Assembly (NCBI GenBank): GCA_004194705.1
Contig: SADC01000240.1
Location: forward strand, 124,001 to 188,000
DNA: 64,000 bases
Direction of reading: 5' to 3'
Origin: Ditylenchus dipsaci
Lineage: Eukaryota; Nematoda; Chromadorea; Rhabditida; Anguinidae
The notes under the pieces were generated by a model. The model did no database searches. It saw only the letters and a list, made by a program, of their open reading frames with translations, and was not told the DNA's origin. The stretch's first letter is position 1. Each line of letters begins with the position of its first letter. The position numbers and the translations under genes were made by a program. Positions 51,401-61,619 of this stretch are shown here, in pieces.

Positions 51401-51790
51401 GCGATGGAATTGGCGTATTAAAACCATTTGTATGTGTATAGCCGTTGGGACAACCAGTCCGTGGTGAATGGCCCATAATTCGTGAAATGGTGGCACAACT
51501 TCAAGTTGAGGTAGCTTAAAGTAGTAATTTGGTGTTTTTTTTATAATTGAAAAAAATGTTGAAGCTAACACAAGATAAGTAAAAAATTTGAAATAAACTC
51601 ACCTGGAACCTAGCTGTAGGCTTAGAGTAATGTATATCAAGAAAATAATCTCCTCTTCCAGATGCCAGTTTTCTGCCGAAAATGCTTGAATTTCTGTCTT
51701 CATAAAACACTTTTGCATTGGTACTAGTCTCTGAGTGTTTGATAATGCTGGTTTGAACATAAAAAGTGAAGAGAATTATCAACGCAAGCA
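45429..51790 (-). CDS. Carboxylesterase-like protein lacking the catalytic Ser and His (esterase B)
   Basis: Exons: about 51603-51790, 51008-51514, 47605-47813, 46823-47167, 46649-46774 and 45429-45896; about 610 residues. Family phrases: FLDIHYSKPTARF (usual FLGIPYAKPP), VNYRMGVYGF, GLHDVETALQWINANIAQFG, ESNLQNL and AETFAGYLANFVTYGDPN. The nucleophile elbow GxSxG reads GRGIG, so the Ser is Gly, and the motif that usually holds the His reads SLELPCLDDLLF. It should not be an active esterase. Neuroligin- or glutactin-like adhesion or binding roles are known for such proteins. The first recognised exon carries a hydrophobic segment (LALIILFTFYV), a signal anchor or signal peptide. One C is missing near 51482. 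The start codon is not certain. Confidence 0.85.
46150..46430. mobile_element. Inverted element with TCAGCCTCAGCCGG words
   Basis: AGCCGTCAGCCTCAGCCGG, TTAGCCTCAGCCGG and AGCTATCAGCTTCAACCG words, with AAATTTTT spacers on both sides. Similar words at about 56270-56320 (GAGCCATCAGCCTCAACC). Intron 5 of esterase B. Confidence 0.45.
47903..48006. mobile_element. pogo/Tigger-like MITE, word TATGTTAAATCG
   Basis: TACAGTCGACTCTCAATTTA on the left; TATGTTAAATGGAAAGTCGA on the right, with GTATGTTAAATCG repeated. Intron 2 of esterase B. Confidence 0.7.
48041..48180. mobile_element. hAT-like MITE, word CGGCTCGGCGCGCC
   Basis: AGGGTTGTCGGCTCGGCGCG on the left, CGGCGCGCCGAGCC and GCGCCCGACAACCCT on the right, and TTTCGGCTT words between. 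It matches the layout of 18544-19838 with GAC replaced by GGC throughout. Intron 2 of esterase B. Confidence 0.75.
48299..48507. mobile_element. TACCGTATT-type MITE, tag GGCCGCC (worn left end)
   Basis: GGCCGGCCGCCTTATTTTTT on the left and GGGGCCGCCTTATTT then AATACGG on the right. The core has GTAGAGCTCATGGGAGGC and GAGATATAGGTCTTCAAAG. The left TACCGTATT is lost. Confidence 0.6.
49047..49320 (+). CDS. Exon-like unit inside a fold-back
   Basis: An open frame from 49047, possibly entered by the acceptor TTTGCAG at 49083-49089, reads TADKEGEPRAGFVIEVLGSC then KSAAIWSGKSSGQQCGS and stops at TAA 49227-49229. AATAAA follows at 49315-49320. GC content is clearly higher than the element arms. No family is recognised. 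Capture from a host gene is plausible. Confidence 0.35.
49829..50038 (-). CDS. Weak minus-strand open frame in the same fold-back
   Basis: 69 residues of natural composition (PNAEQTPLFNPKSCAEHG, then FDYLESQFAISTW). No acceptor or family evidence, and the N-terminus may be non-coding. Recorded because it lies in the cargo region of a fold-back. Confidence 0.2.
   Translation of the reverse strand: MARNFFIYPNAEQTPLFNPKSCAEHGVLGPKFCFDYLESQFAISTWVGTHSEVVDTKFDGIFLNEALKY
50831..50984. mobile_element. pogo/Tigger-like MITE, word ATATAACGGCAT
   Basis: TACAGTTAAGCCTAGATATA on the left and TTATATCTAGGTTAGACTGTA-type end on the right. It ends 24 bases before the donor side of esterase B exon 2. Confidence 0.7.
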
Positions 51791-51799
51791 CTGCAGAAA

Positions 51800-52261
51800 A
51801 TGCTGCAATAAACTAAATGAAATTTAAGCGACTTTTAAAATGGCAAAAGGTTTTTTCAAGATGCAGACTTTGTGTGATCTTCTATTCTCGGAATTCATGA
51901 CTCTATCCCTCCTATGCCTTGGCTAAAACGGAGGTGTGAGGTGTGGGGTTAAGGTGCTATGTGTGAGATGCGAGGTGCGAGGTCCGTTTCTAAAATTTTA
52001 TTTTTCATATCCAATAGTGGGAAAGTTGATTTTATACAATAGCGGACTTTAAAATAGGCCGGAAAAATTTTCATATCAGTAAAATGACCAAATCTCCCTG
52101 ATCTACATCACCTCAAAGACCTCGAGCTCCCACCCCCCACCTCCATTGTGGCCACAGCATTATGATTCACTTAACATTTCGACGGACCTAACACATTGTG
52201 CCAGAATAAAGCGAACTTAAGAAAAAATATATGGTGTGCCTTCAATTGTTTTTGTTCCGAC
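51800..52261. other. Upstream flank of esterase B
   Basis: No gene seen. A G-rich stretch with GTGAGGTGTGGGG and GCGAGGTGCGAGG lies at 51935-51990. Confidence 0.3.
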
Positions 52262-52450
52262 TGACTTCTGGGGGTTACGCACCTTTCTGTCTAATTGACT
52301 ATTTTTTTTGAAATGACTCACATTGAGTCCTGTAGAATTTATCGCGTGATATACTAGAAATTTCACCGTTAATGTGGGAAGTCTCTTTCTGAGTCATCAA
52401 AAATAGTCAACAGCACAAAAACATCGTAACCCCCTGAAAGTCAGCTTAGT
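52262..52450. mobile_element. Fold-back MITE (CTGACTTCTGGGGGTTACG ends)
   Basis: CTGACTTCTGGGGGTTACG pairs with CGTAACCCCCTGAAAGTCAG. Inner AATTGACTATTTTTTTTGAA pairs loosely with CATCAAAAATAGTCAA. Confidence 0.7.
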
Positions 52451-53169
52451 TTCAAGCACTTTATATGTATTGGCCTCAAAGTAGATTGGTACAGCTTCCC
52501 AAATGCATGATAAAAAAATAGCAGAAAAAAATCGCTACGTGGGCCTTAACAAATCGGTGTAACTGCCAATTTTGAAGTGTTGGATAATTGATGACCTTCA
52601 AAAAATTGTAAAATGGCACTTTTAACTAGCGGCTTGGTTTTAAGGAACATAAAATTCAAATATGTTTTTCGAGCTAGAAAATCGGCAAAAAAAGCTCGTC
52701 TGAGTGGCAGAATTCAAAAAAAAATCACTAACATAATAATATGGCGCTTCGTCTGGAGTCAACAAACTTCATGTTGCCAAGACTTCTCAAAACTGAAAAA
52801 ATTAACAGAGAAAACAAGGAAAACCACGAAAATTTCAAGGTCAAAGAAAGTTCAATGAAGATGAAACTTTCGCTCTTCGTAAATCTCGTGGATGGGAAAA
52901 AACACTCGTAAAAGCAAAAAAAGCCACTCTTCTTCTTTTTAGATTAATGAGGGAAATTAGGAAGAGAAACGCATAGCATTAAAGCCGTTGAACTAATCCA
53001 GATAATGGGGTTCAAAAGACAAGAAAGGATGATCAATCCTGTTTGACCACACTTAATCAAGAGAACAGCAGAGAATATCAACAAACGGATGCCTCAGGGT
53101 GGAATCAATAGGAGAAGGAGATATAACTTAAAATATTCTTTGAATTACAAATTGGTTGTATATAGCGAC

Positions 53170-53272
53170 ACTTAAAGGGGGGGGACTACTTATGTTTGAA
53201 AAAGTGGCCTCCATGGCGCAGTGCGTAAGCGTTTGCGTTTTACGTTCGATCCCACGCGGTGACATGGACAGT
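53170..53272 (+). repeat. tRNA-derived SINE-like head
   Basis: GGCCTCCATGGCGCAGTGCG contains an A-box match and CGTTCGATCCCACGCGG a B-box match, with GTAAGCGTTTGCGTTTT between. The preceding text (ATGTTTGAAAAAGTGGCC) also matches the pair at 57800-58125, so more than a tRNA was copied. Confidence 0.55.
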
Positions 53273-53500
53273 AGCTCAAGTAACTCATCCAACGATTCTT
53301 GAGCCAACGGAAGACATCCAAATGATTATGAGGAGGATCCCCATCTTGCATAAAGACCATTCGAGCTGATGCATTGTTCGGCCACTGTTGAATTAAAGAA
53401 AAGAATTGACGGCGAAGGAGATCCATGCATTCCGTACCAGATGACTGTCCACACTTTTTGCTCGATCGAGTATTCTATTTTGCGCTGAAATCAAACATAA
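53265..53500 (-). pseudogene. Tc1/mariner-type transposase fragment
   Basis: On the minus strand EYSIEQKVWTVIWYGMHG, then FFSLIQQWPNNASARMVFMQ and DGDPPHNHLDVFRWL match the central transposase region around the second catalytic Asp (usual FMQDGAPPH). It is cut off at about 53270 by a tRNA-like sequence, and nothing downstream of RWLKNRW is recognisable. Basic text at 52670-53100 (RARKSAKKARLSGRIQKK on the plus strand) may be unrelated. Confidence 0.6.
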
Positions 53501-53689
53501 TTTTAACAAGTCCACAAAAAATGAAATAGTAGCTACTTTCTTGAATCCTTACTTGATTTTTGAGTGATTTGTTTGGAGCATTCCTCATTACATTACATAG
53601 CACATGTTAAAACTTTAAGGTTTCTTTAATTTTTTTTGTAATTTTGCAGAAGTAAAGAGAAACCTTGTTAACAAATAATTTTCGGTAAA

Positions 53690-53872
53690 AAATTTTGGAC
53701 CGGTGAATTTTTCACTTTATACTTGTACTGTACTTCAAACTCAAAATTTTCGAGTACTTGACTCGATGCTCGAAACTCGAAATTTTCGAGTACTCGACTT
53801 GACTCGATACTCGAAAAATTGCAAATTATAGTCGAAATTACTCGATTTCGAGTACTCGACTCGCCAACCCTA
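53690..53872. mobile_element. hAT-like MITE, word CGAGTACTCGA
   Basis: TTTTCGAGTACTCGACTTGA and AAATTACTCGATTTCGAG words, ending GAGTACTCGACTCGCCAACCCT-like (53851-53872). Shares its word with 43690-44235. Confidence 0.55.
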
Positions 53873-54019
53873 CTCATCAGGAACTCGAGCCTGCTTTCCA
53901 AAAAAAATGTCAAATTTGCTCTAAGATATAGTAACCCTATTTATTCAAATACACAAGTATCCCTTTTTTGCTTCGAAATATTGTTTGTGGCATTGCGTTT
54001 TTGACCTCTTTCTTGATGA

Positions 54020-54125
54020 CTCATCTCAGGCAAATTATAACCTATTTTGTAGCCAGCGGGATGAGCTACAAAATGGTGTGTAAATTGCCTGAGAGAAGTC
54101 TTCAAAAAGTGGGTTAAAATCACAA
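54020..54125. repeat. Hairpin with GAGCTACAAAAT core
   Basis: TCAGGCAAATTATAACC..TTTTGTAGCC pairs with GAGCTACAAAATG..TTGCCTGA. Outer TTTTTGACC and GGTTAAAATC continue it. The core recurs at 7457-7483, and in part at 14695-14710. Confidence 0.6.
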
Positions 54126-54163
54126 TGCCACAAACACGATTTTAAAACAAGTGAGGACCCGTC

Positions 54164-54267
54164 TACAGTCAACTCTCGATACAGTGTACCTCGATATAGT
54201 GTAGATCTCGATATAGTGTACATTTTTTCGATCCGCGCGAGTTACACTCTATCGAGAGTGGACTGTA
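54164..54267. mobile_element. pogo/Tigger-like MITE, word CGATATAGTGTA
   Basis: TACAGTCAACTCTCGATACA and TCTATCGAGAGTGGACTGTA. CTCGATATAGTGTA occurs three times. Confidence 0.8.
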
Positions 54268-54306
54268 TTAGAATAAATTCGGTAAGCTCCTTTTCTTGTA
54301 CGAGAT

Positions 54307-54395
54307 TTCACTAAGGAAACTTGCCGGTTAATCCTGCAGCTACGAACAAAATAAAAAATGAAGCAGAAAGCAGCAATAATAAAAAGAATTTTTCC
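54307..54395 (-). CDS. Candidate signal-peptide exon
   Basis: On the minus strand ATG at 54395 opens MEKFFLLLLLSASFFILF, a strong signal-peptide profile, followed by VAAGLTG and a stop at TAG soon after. It could be a first exon leading into esterase B (2.5 kb downstream) or a separate secreted peptide. The donor is unclear. Confidence 0.3.
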
Positions 54396-54664
54396 ATTTT
54401 TAAAATATTGAAATAAATAATAAAATGAAGCTTTGAAAAATTGAATTTGAAGCAGGCTTTAAAAGCTCTTTTTCTTGATCTTTTTAGTTTCTGCAGCGCA
54501 TATTTGCTATTTATCCTTAAAACATGCTGTTATCTAAGCAACGAAAAAAATAAGGTAGCAAATATAATTTGAGACCAAATTTTCCCGTTGATCATTGATA
54601 AGTTGGTCTTGCTGCGAAATGCATTACAATAATAACCATCACTTTTTCGTCAAATGCTTCTAAG

Positions 54665-54913
54665 TACCGTAAATGTTTTAATAGAGCCCCTTTCTCTAAT
54701 AGAGCCCCCTCGTGACTTTGAGGGTCTGTATATCGGAGCAGAGTCAACATTTTGCAAATCTGTTTATTGTGTTTTCTAAACTCGCACGAGCTCTCCGATT
54801 CCGCTTTTTCTATTTTCGTTAAGCACCCGAAAATCTCGAGATCGACCCAAAAATTTGTCATTTTTCGGGATCGAAAAAGAGCACTTGGGGACCCTTTTAG
54901 TATATTTACGGTA
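54665..54913. mobile_element. TACCGTAAAT-type MITE, tag AGAGCCCC
   Basis: TACCGTAAATGTTTTAATAG and TTAGTATATTTACGGTA. Tag TAATAGAGCCCC twice in tandem on the left, a worn tag on the right. Core TTTTCTAAACTCGCACGAGC. Confidence 0.75.
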
Positions 54914-55482
54914 TGTTACTGAATTAATTCATTAATTGCAAGTTTTCGATTCCTCGCAGAATAGTTGATATGAAAGCTGTAAATTCTTTTTGCAATTTTC
55001 AGTTGATATATAAAAATCCTCCATTAAAATTATGTGATTTCAGCGCAAACTTTGTGTTTGCATATTTGGATTAATGCTTGCACGGAAACAGAAATTCGTT
55101 CGGATAAAATACCAAATCGTGGAAACTGGAAATTCAACTGTATGGGAACTGTAGAAATTCGTGTACAATATACGTGAAATTTCATTACTTAGTTTTGATA
55201 ACTTGGGCCTACTGCATATAGAAGCTCTGGTATGCGTACCTTTGGGCTCTTATTATCCCACTTCCCTTATTTGACTTGGTCACCCTTTTGTATTTTCGAC
55301 GTCTGGGAAAGAAGAGGCTAAGAGTAGAGGGTAGCGTTTGTTACATTAGACGAAAACATGTTTTCTTACATTTTTGAACTTTTTCAATAGTTATTTTTGA
55401 TAAAAAACACTCTGTTACGTTCTAGCAGTGGATCTTAATTATCTTTTAAAAAAATTTGCCTCGATATCATGCTCTGTTGAAG
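54914..55482. other. Intergenic stretch
   Basis: Mixed composition, with no gene or clear element. Confidence 0.3.
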
Positions 55483-55647
55483 CCAGTGTTGTAAATCTTA
55501 GATTTGCGTCGCCGGCACCAGCTCACGGCACCGACTCTTGAAAATTTCGGCATCGGCCCACGGCACCGACTGAAAATTTTTGGGTACCGGCACCAGCTCA
55601 CGCACCGGTGCGGTGCCGTGAGCTACCGGTGCCACTTACAACACTGG
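55483..55647. mobile_element. hAT-like MITE, word GCTCACGGCACCG
   Basis: CCAGTGTTGTAAAT and CACTTACAACACTGG are the ends. CCGGCACCAGCTCACGGCAC and its inverse GTGCCGTGAGCTACCGGTGC are the words. Confidence 0.75.
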
Positions 55648-55856
55648 TTGAGGCAGTCTATCAATTTTTAGTGATAACCGAAAAGAACCAGAGTATCCGT
55701 ACACAAGCCTTGTACCTAATAATACTTAGGGGAGGATATTCAAGTGGTGTTACTTAGGTGACATAGGCATAATCATTGCTTCTGCCAAAAATAAAAGCAT
55801 CTAAAATCTAAAACTATTTTCATTTTTTCACCTATATTTCTTTTATCTTTTTTTAT

Positions 55857-57330
55857 ATGTCTATTTATCAAAAATCTACAGGCTTTTCTTTTTGGCTGGT
55901 TTCCTTATTTTTGGTGGTCATTGCCAAAAATGGCGAAATTGAGGAAGTTGCTGACGAGAAAGCAGTGCTGGAAATAGTTGCAATCGTTTGCTCAATAATT
56001 TTGGACCTAAAAGTCAAAAAACTTACTAAAAAAAGTAAATTAAAACACCCCTAGAGGGAGTTGAACTTTAGACAATAGGCGATGCGTATATAAAGCCCCC
56101 CCCCCTTTAAGGTGGAGGCAGATTATCGAGAGTCGACTGTAACTTCTGTTGATGAAAGCTCGCATGTAAGTTTATTTTGGCGGACTTCCAAGTGGGATAG
56201 CGGCAAAAGTTCTGAAAAAGTTCTAAGAAAAAGCTAGGTAGCTATCAGGGTGGCATACTCGACGATTATCTGAGCCATCAGCCTCAACCAGCTGACTAAA
56301 ATTTAACAATAAGCAATAGCCTGAAATCAAATTGATCAATGAATTTTTGACCCTACTTGGATATACACCCCCCCCCCCCCAAATCAACTTTTTTTAAAAG
56401 TGTTTTCAAACACCTTATATCGATCTAAAATGGCCTCAGAAGTTCAAAAAAGACATTATTTTTTACTTCTGGTCAATAAAAATCGAGTTTTGGACACTTT
56501 TAAATTTTGACTTTTTACCTGTTTTACCATGTTTTGGTCACTGGAGCTGGGCAAAAAATAGTCTCTAAATGCATTTTTGTTCAAGAGTCTTGCTCGGAAT
56601 ATGTCTAAGGTAAGTGAGTGCGCGCATCTCTAACCTACCAAGCCCCGCGGCTAAAAGATTCGAAAAACCGCTAAGAAAAAGTTATGGCCTTTCACACCCA
56701 CATACCTTAGACGCAAATCACTCGAAAAGGACTCTGGATGCATGAAAAATGTATGCATACTAGAGTTTATTTATGCGGTAGGCCCAGTCAATAAAACTAT
56801 GTTCAACGTCTTCCTTTTTGTTAGATATTGGCACCTTTTTGGTCCATTTCCACCCAAATACAGACCTAAATCCCTTTAAAAATGGTCAAAATGGGTGATT
56901 TTGGTTGGTCTCAAAACTCAGTTTTTTATTGACCAGAACTCAAAAATAATGCCTTTTTTAACTCCTGAGGTCATTTTAGGTCGATATAGGGTGTTTGGAA
57001 ACACTTTGAGAAAGTTGATTCGGGGGGGGGGGGGGTATATCCAAGTAGCGCCGAATTTTTTATTTGAGTTTAAATTGTCCAAAAAAACAGTTAAAAAGTT
57101 GATTGCAAAGATTATAAATCGAAAAAGAGAAAGGGAAGTGATCCGGACAAAAATGTCTACAATTCCTAGAAATATTCCCATGAAAGTTTTTTAAATCATT
57201 TGTCACAATTTTATTATCACTCGAAAATATATTTAGTAACAACACATTTCAACATCAATTTTTTTCAAAATATTTTATTTTTCAGCGAACATGTTATTAA
57301 GAAAAAAGGCTTGGTGAAAGAATATCTATA
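55857..57330 (+). CDS. Candidate small secreted or membrane protein, about three exons
   Basis: The first exon (55857 to about 56034) starts MSIYQKSTGFSFWLVSLFLV, a signal-peptide-like N-terminus, then an acidic stretch (NGEIEEVADEKAVLE) and a second hydrophobic segment (IVAIVCSIILDL). GTAAAT follows. A middle exon (about 57068-57190) is very basic (KLSKKTVKKLIAKIINRK, then REREVIRTKM). The last exon (after TTTTCAG, 57284-57330) would encode EHVIKKKGLVKEYL and a stop. AATAAA at about 57402. Splice phases do not fit cleanly, perhaps through missing bases. Function unknown. Confidence 0.4.
56353..57053. mobile_element. CTACTTGGATATA-CCCCC inverted element
   Basis: CTACTTGGATATACACCCCC on the left and GGTATATCCAAGTAGCGCC on the right, with longer inverted identity inside (AAAACACTTT, GACCTAAAATG). 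The GTCTAAGG hairpin family (56597-56715) is at its centre. It sits in an intron of the small secreted-protein candidate. Confidence 0.75.
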
Positions 57331-57565
57331 GCCAAAGCAGATTCGTAAAAATGGCTGGAGACATCACGTCTGAAAATTTTACTTAGTAAATTTTTTAACA
57401 TAATAAAGAAATATTAAAAAAAACGAACATGGATTCAGGATAGCCCCTCAAGCACAGTAGGTGACATAAAATCTGGAGACAACACATGAGGGCTCTGAAT
57501 TATAAAGAATTGTAAAATCTTTTTCAAAAAAGGCAAAATTTAGAGATGTTAAATATTGCGAATAA

Positions 57566-57795
57566 TACAGTTGCCGCTATATTTAACGACACCCAAAAAG
57601 TTTGTTGCCGTCTAGGTCCGACACTTTTTTCACCTTGATTATCGAAAACTTTTGATTGTTCTCTTTTCACAGTCTGATTTCAATATTGCAAGGATTCCGA
57701 TCTTGCCGATCATTTTTAGAATCATGAAATTTTTCTCTCTAAAAAGCGAAATCTCGATGTAACGACACCATTTACGTTTAAAGGGTGTCGTTAAA
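57566..57795. mobile_element. pogo/Tigger-like element, right end lost
   Basis: TACAGTTGCCGCTATATTTA then ACGACACCC on the left. AATCTCGATGTAACGACACC and AAGGGTGTCGTTAAAGGGG mark the right, where a tRNA-like inverted pair follows in place of the terminus. Confidence 0.55.
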
Positions 57796-57799
57796 GGGG

Positions 57800-58130
57800 G
57801 GGGGGGCGAAGCCATTCATGTTTGAAAAGATGGCTACCATGGCAAAGTGCGTAAGCGTTTGCGTTTTTTGTCCTAAAATGTTGCAGGTTCGATTCAACGC
57901 ATTGGCACTTGTTTTTGGCTTGTTTGTTCAGTTCTAGGGGTGATTAGACTTTTTGACGCCAGATTCGGAATAAGTGACACAGATCACCCCCATAACTAAT
58001 TAAACAAGCCAAAAATAAATAGCATGTTACCACGTGAGATTGAACCTGCAACATCATTTTAGGCCAAAAACGCGAATGCTTACGCTCTGCGCCACGGAGG
58101 CCACTTTTTCAAACCTGAATGGCTTCTCCA
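57800..58130. repeat. Inverted pair of tRNA-derived SINE-like units
   Basis: The plus unit (57823-57905) has GGCTACCATGGCAAAGTGCG, GTAAGCGTTTGCGTTTTTTG and GCAGGTTCGATTCAACG. The minus unit (58030-58105) reads GGCCTCCGTGGCGCAGAGCG, GTAAGCATTCGCGTTTTTGG and GCAGGTTCAATCTCACG. A and B boxes are in place in both, with TTGGCTTGTTT between. The two units face each other across about 120 bp. Confidence 0.6.
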
Positions 58131-59400
58131 GCTCTTCAAATCGAGATTTGCGACTGCGAAACTTTGATTTGAACTCTCATATTCGATTGAACGGCCAATA
58201 TGAAGTGGTTTTTTGGAAAATAGTGCTTGGCAGATTCGTTTTTGTTGCACTATATTTTGATAGCCCCATAGATTATGGGTCCAAAAGGGGCGGAGCTTAA
58301 CACCCTCCTATACCTATGGGCTTCTCTTTCAAAGTGTCCAATAGGTATGGGGCAAAAAGGCGGCATCTTTTGAAGATGAAAACTTGGCCCCAGTACTACT
58401 GTTGCCCAGTCGGTTTCGTTTTTCTTTAAAAAGATAATATATATAAGCTGAAATTTTAGTTGAAAATTTTGAAGCATAAGAACTTCTTATAAAAAAGTAG
58501 TTTATGACGTCAGTTTGTGTCATTTTTTGAAAATTTAAGGGATGGGGGAACTAAGCGGAGAAGTACTCCTAAATTTATATATTCATATTTTCGATATTTG
58601 GAGGAGAAATTAGCTTAGGGGACCAAAACTAACAAAAAAAAATATTTTTCACCACTTTTATATTAAAAAATTTACCAAATAAGTGGCGAAGCTACCCACG
58701 GCTAAAATAATAGCATAATTGAACTAACAAATGGTACAACTAACCAAAATTACCTACATTTAAAACATTTGGAGACAGAATATACGGCGAACTGAAATTT
58801 ATTAATAAATAAATAATTTCTCATTTGCAAACAATATTTTAGATTGAAAAATGTTAGGGTTCACGGCTAGAATGAAGTATACTAAAATGAAGTATGCTAA
58901 ACTGAAGTATACTGCCTATCTTAAAAATGCCCTTAAAAATCGTGTTTTAGCTTCTGAATTGTGCAGAAAGGATGTTTTTAGGGCCCGGCATAGCATTTTT
59001 GGAAAAAAAATTCACCAAAAATTTGACTTTTTGCCTTGGGGGATCAAGATAACTTAACCTGAAAACTATATGAATATCTCTAAAAGACCAAAGAAAATAT
59101 GAAAAAAGTTTTGTTGACTGTAGCCTACCACATAAAGAGACTCTCGATTATAAAATGCAAATTGAGTCTTTGTACCAAGCTCCAATCGAAAAAACATAGT
59201 AAAATAAAACTAAATCTAAATAAATCTAATAAATCTATAAAACTAAATAAAACTAAATTGACTCTCCACGTACCCTTCTTGATTAAGTTATCTTGGTCCC
59301 GCAAGGCAAAAAGTCAAATTTTGGCGATCTTTTTTTTTCAAAAATGCTTAGACGGGCCCTAAACTCCTTTTCTGCTTGTTTAGAATCTAAAATGTTGAAA
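58131..59400. other. Intergenic stretch
   Basis: No gene supported. ATGAAGTATACTAAA repeats three times at 58872-58910. The phrase AGCTTAGGGGACCAAAA occurs at 58610. Confidence 0.3.
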
Positions 59401-59574
59401 AAAACAACTTAGGGCATTTTTGAGCTAGGCGGTACAGTGTACTCCTGCCCATTTCACAGCTGTTCCTGTTTAAAGGTGGATTTTTTATAGGACAGAAATT
59501 TCGGCCTATTCCACAATGAAGGGTTTTTGCGCTTGGTACCCTTTCTGATTTTTTTGTGATTTTTAGGCTTCAGG

Positions 59575-59670
59575 CTTAGCGAAATAGGCCAGCGTTTGTT
59601 AAGACGGACTCAAACATAAATCAAACTTATTTTTAATCCGTCCTAACATACGCTGGCCTACTCTTGCCTA
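59575..59670. repeat. AGGCCAGCGTTTGTTAAGACGG hairpin family
   Basis: TAGGCCAGCGTTTGTTAAGA pairs with TCCTAACATACGCTGGCCTA. The right half recurs at 17070-17095 in the isocitrate dehydrogenase region, next to AAGCTTAAGC words. Confidence 0.6.
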
Positions 59671-59719
59671 AGCTTAAGAAAATCACAAAAAAATCACAGG
59701 GGGGGCCAAGGCAAAACCC

Positions 59720-61570
59720 GCCATCGTAAATAGAGCCGAAATTTCACACAGAACACATTATTTTTAGATATGCTGCACCACTTTGTATTCTCAACTTTCT
59801 AAATATGAATTAAAACAGAACTCTATATGCATTCGCATCTCTGGAAAAAAAAGATGCCTTGGTCCCCCTGTTGATTTTTTTTCAATTTTTTTTTCCTTAA
59901 ATCTTAAAAAAGTGTTTTTCACACTTTTAAAGCAATTTCAGACCAAAAATTTTTTATAAACCCTCTGCGCCCCTTCGGGGGTAGGAAGCTGGAAAGTTAG
60001 AAATGCGCGCACTCACTTACCTTAGACATAATCCCGACAAGTGCTCTTGATCGAAAATGCATAAAGAAACTCTTTTTGCCCAGCTCCAGCGACCAAAACA
60101 AGGTGGAATATCGTTAACAACTTGTGGATTTGTTGCGTATTTTTATTTTTCGACTGAATTTCTCAAAGCTATTTAAAACCTTTGAAAATTGCTTTAATGA
60201 AAGGGCAGATATGCAAATTTAAAATATTTCTTCTGTTTCTACACCAAACATGTGACGCCCCTATTTGGTCGGCCATACAGTGTGAAAAAGCTACTTCCAT
60301 AATGAAAATTGAAAAGAATAGATGATACAAAAAATATTTCATCAACTAAGCTTGCACTGCCTTGTCTCATAGATAATGCAAATGCTTAAAAATTGCTAAC
60401 TTAATTATTCATGGTTGAATCCTTTCATAGTTAGTTGCTCTAATGATTAACTATTAGGAGATGAAGTCAAACCTCGATTTAACGATGGTCGTTTAATTGA
60501 GGTTTGACTGTAACAACAAAGATTAGATATAACATAGTTAACTTAGCTCATAGTTACTTACGTCATAGTCGACTGGTCTCATAGTTAACAGCTCTTATAG
60601 TTGACTTATTTTTTATTTGTTTCAATTACTAAGTTTTGCAAACAAAAAGTTCGAAACATGGTGTCCTACCGTAGTATTATACTGTGTTTTAAAAAATTCT
60701 CTCGAACGTGGTATTCTTCTTTGTTTTGGTCACTGGAGCTGGGCAAAAAGGGTTTTCTCATGTATTTTTGATCAAGAGTACTGGTCGGAATCATGTCTAA
60801 GGTAAGTGAGTGCGCGCATCTCTAACTCTCAAGCCCCCTGCGCCCCCTCAGGAGCGCAGGGGCTCGGGTCTTGGAGTTGAGGGACCGAGGCGAAAAAAAA
60901 TTAAAATTTTTTCAGAAAAAAATTTTCTGTCTGAAATTTCTTCAAAGTAGTAATAATCTCTTTTTAAGACTTTAAAGAAAAAAAATTTCAAAAAATTCAA
61001 CAGGGGTGGGGAACCAAGGCAAAAAAATATAAAAAATGGGGTTAAGGCATTTTTTTTCCCAGAGATGCGAATGCAAATATAGCCAAAAACAGTAAGCAGC
61101 CAAACTACTTACAGAACATATGGAAGAAATACAGCTGCAGAAAGAACATTAGGGCCATAATAAAAGGTGATCTAAAAAATTAATGTGAAATTTTTTGGCC
61201 TGAAAAACCTACAAAATCAAAGGACCACCAAGTTGTGGGGATATAACTGGCTGAAAAAATAAGGAGTCTGAAAACTTATAAGAGTAAATTTTATAAAAAA
61301 AACCGGGGATAGAATTGCAGGTGAGAGTATAAGAGGTGAGAATATTTCTGGCGAAAGGGTCACGGTCCAAGTATGGTGAACTAAATGATGTTTTTGTATA
61401 GTAAAACCAAATGTGAAATTAAAATAGGATTTTATTATTCTTGTGAATATATTTAGCGACCAGTGATCATAATCCTATAAAAAAATTTCAAAATATGCAT
61501 TGGTCCTCCTGGGCTGAAGTAAACTTGAACCGAGGATATTTATATGATTTTCAAGGACAAAATGAGAACT
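59720..61570. other. Intergenic stretch with hairpin-element copies
   Basis: Contains GTCTAAGG family copies (59960-60035 reversed, 60725-60870) and a 46-bp pogo-like hairpin (60467-60512). GGTCCCCCTG and GGGAACCAAGGCAA phrases occur at 59865 and 61007. No gene seen. Confidence 0.35.
60467..60512. mobile_element. 46-bp pogo/Tigger-like hairpin
   Basis: TCAAACCTCGATTTAACGA and TTTAATTGAGGTTTGACTGTA-type end with almost no loop. This is effectively two terminal repeats back to back. Confidence 0.65.
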
Positions 61571-61619
61571 AAGCTAGATTTAAAAGTTTAGGCTGTCTAA
61601 AGCAAGGAGAAAATCCACT

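Noticed and set aside
57823..58105. Functional tRNA genes.
   Set aside because: A and B boxes match, but acceptor stems do not pair well and the units sit in an inverted repeat with shared flanks, so they are treated as tRNA-derived repeats.
59099..59362. Lys-rich 87-residue plus-strand frame.
   Set aside because: It comes from AAATCTAAATAAAACTAAA-type low-complexity DNA, with no acceptor or family support.
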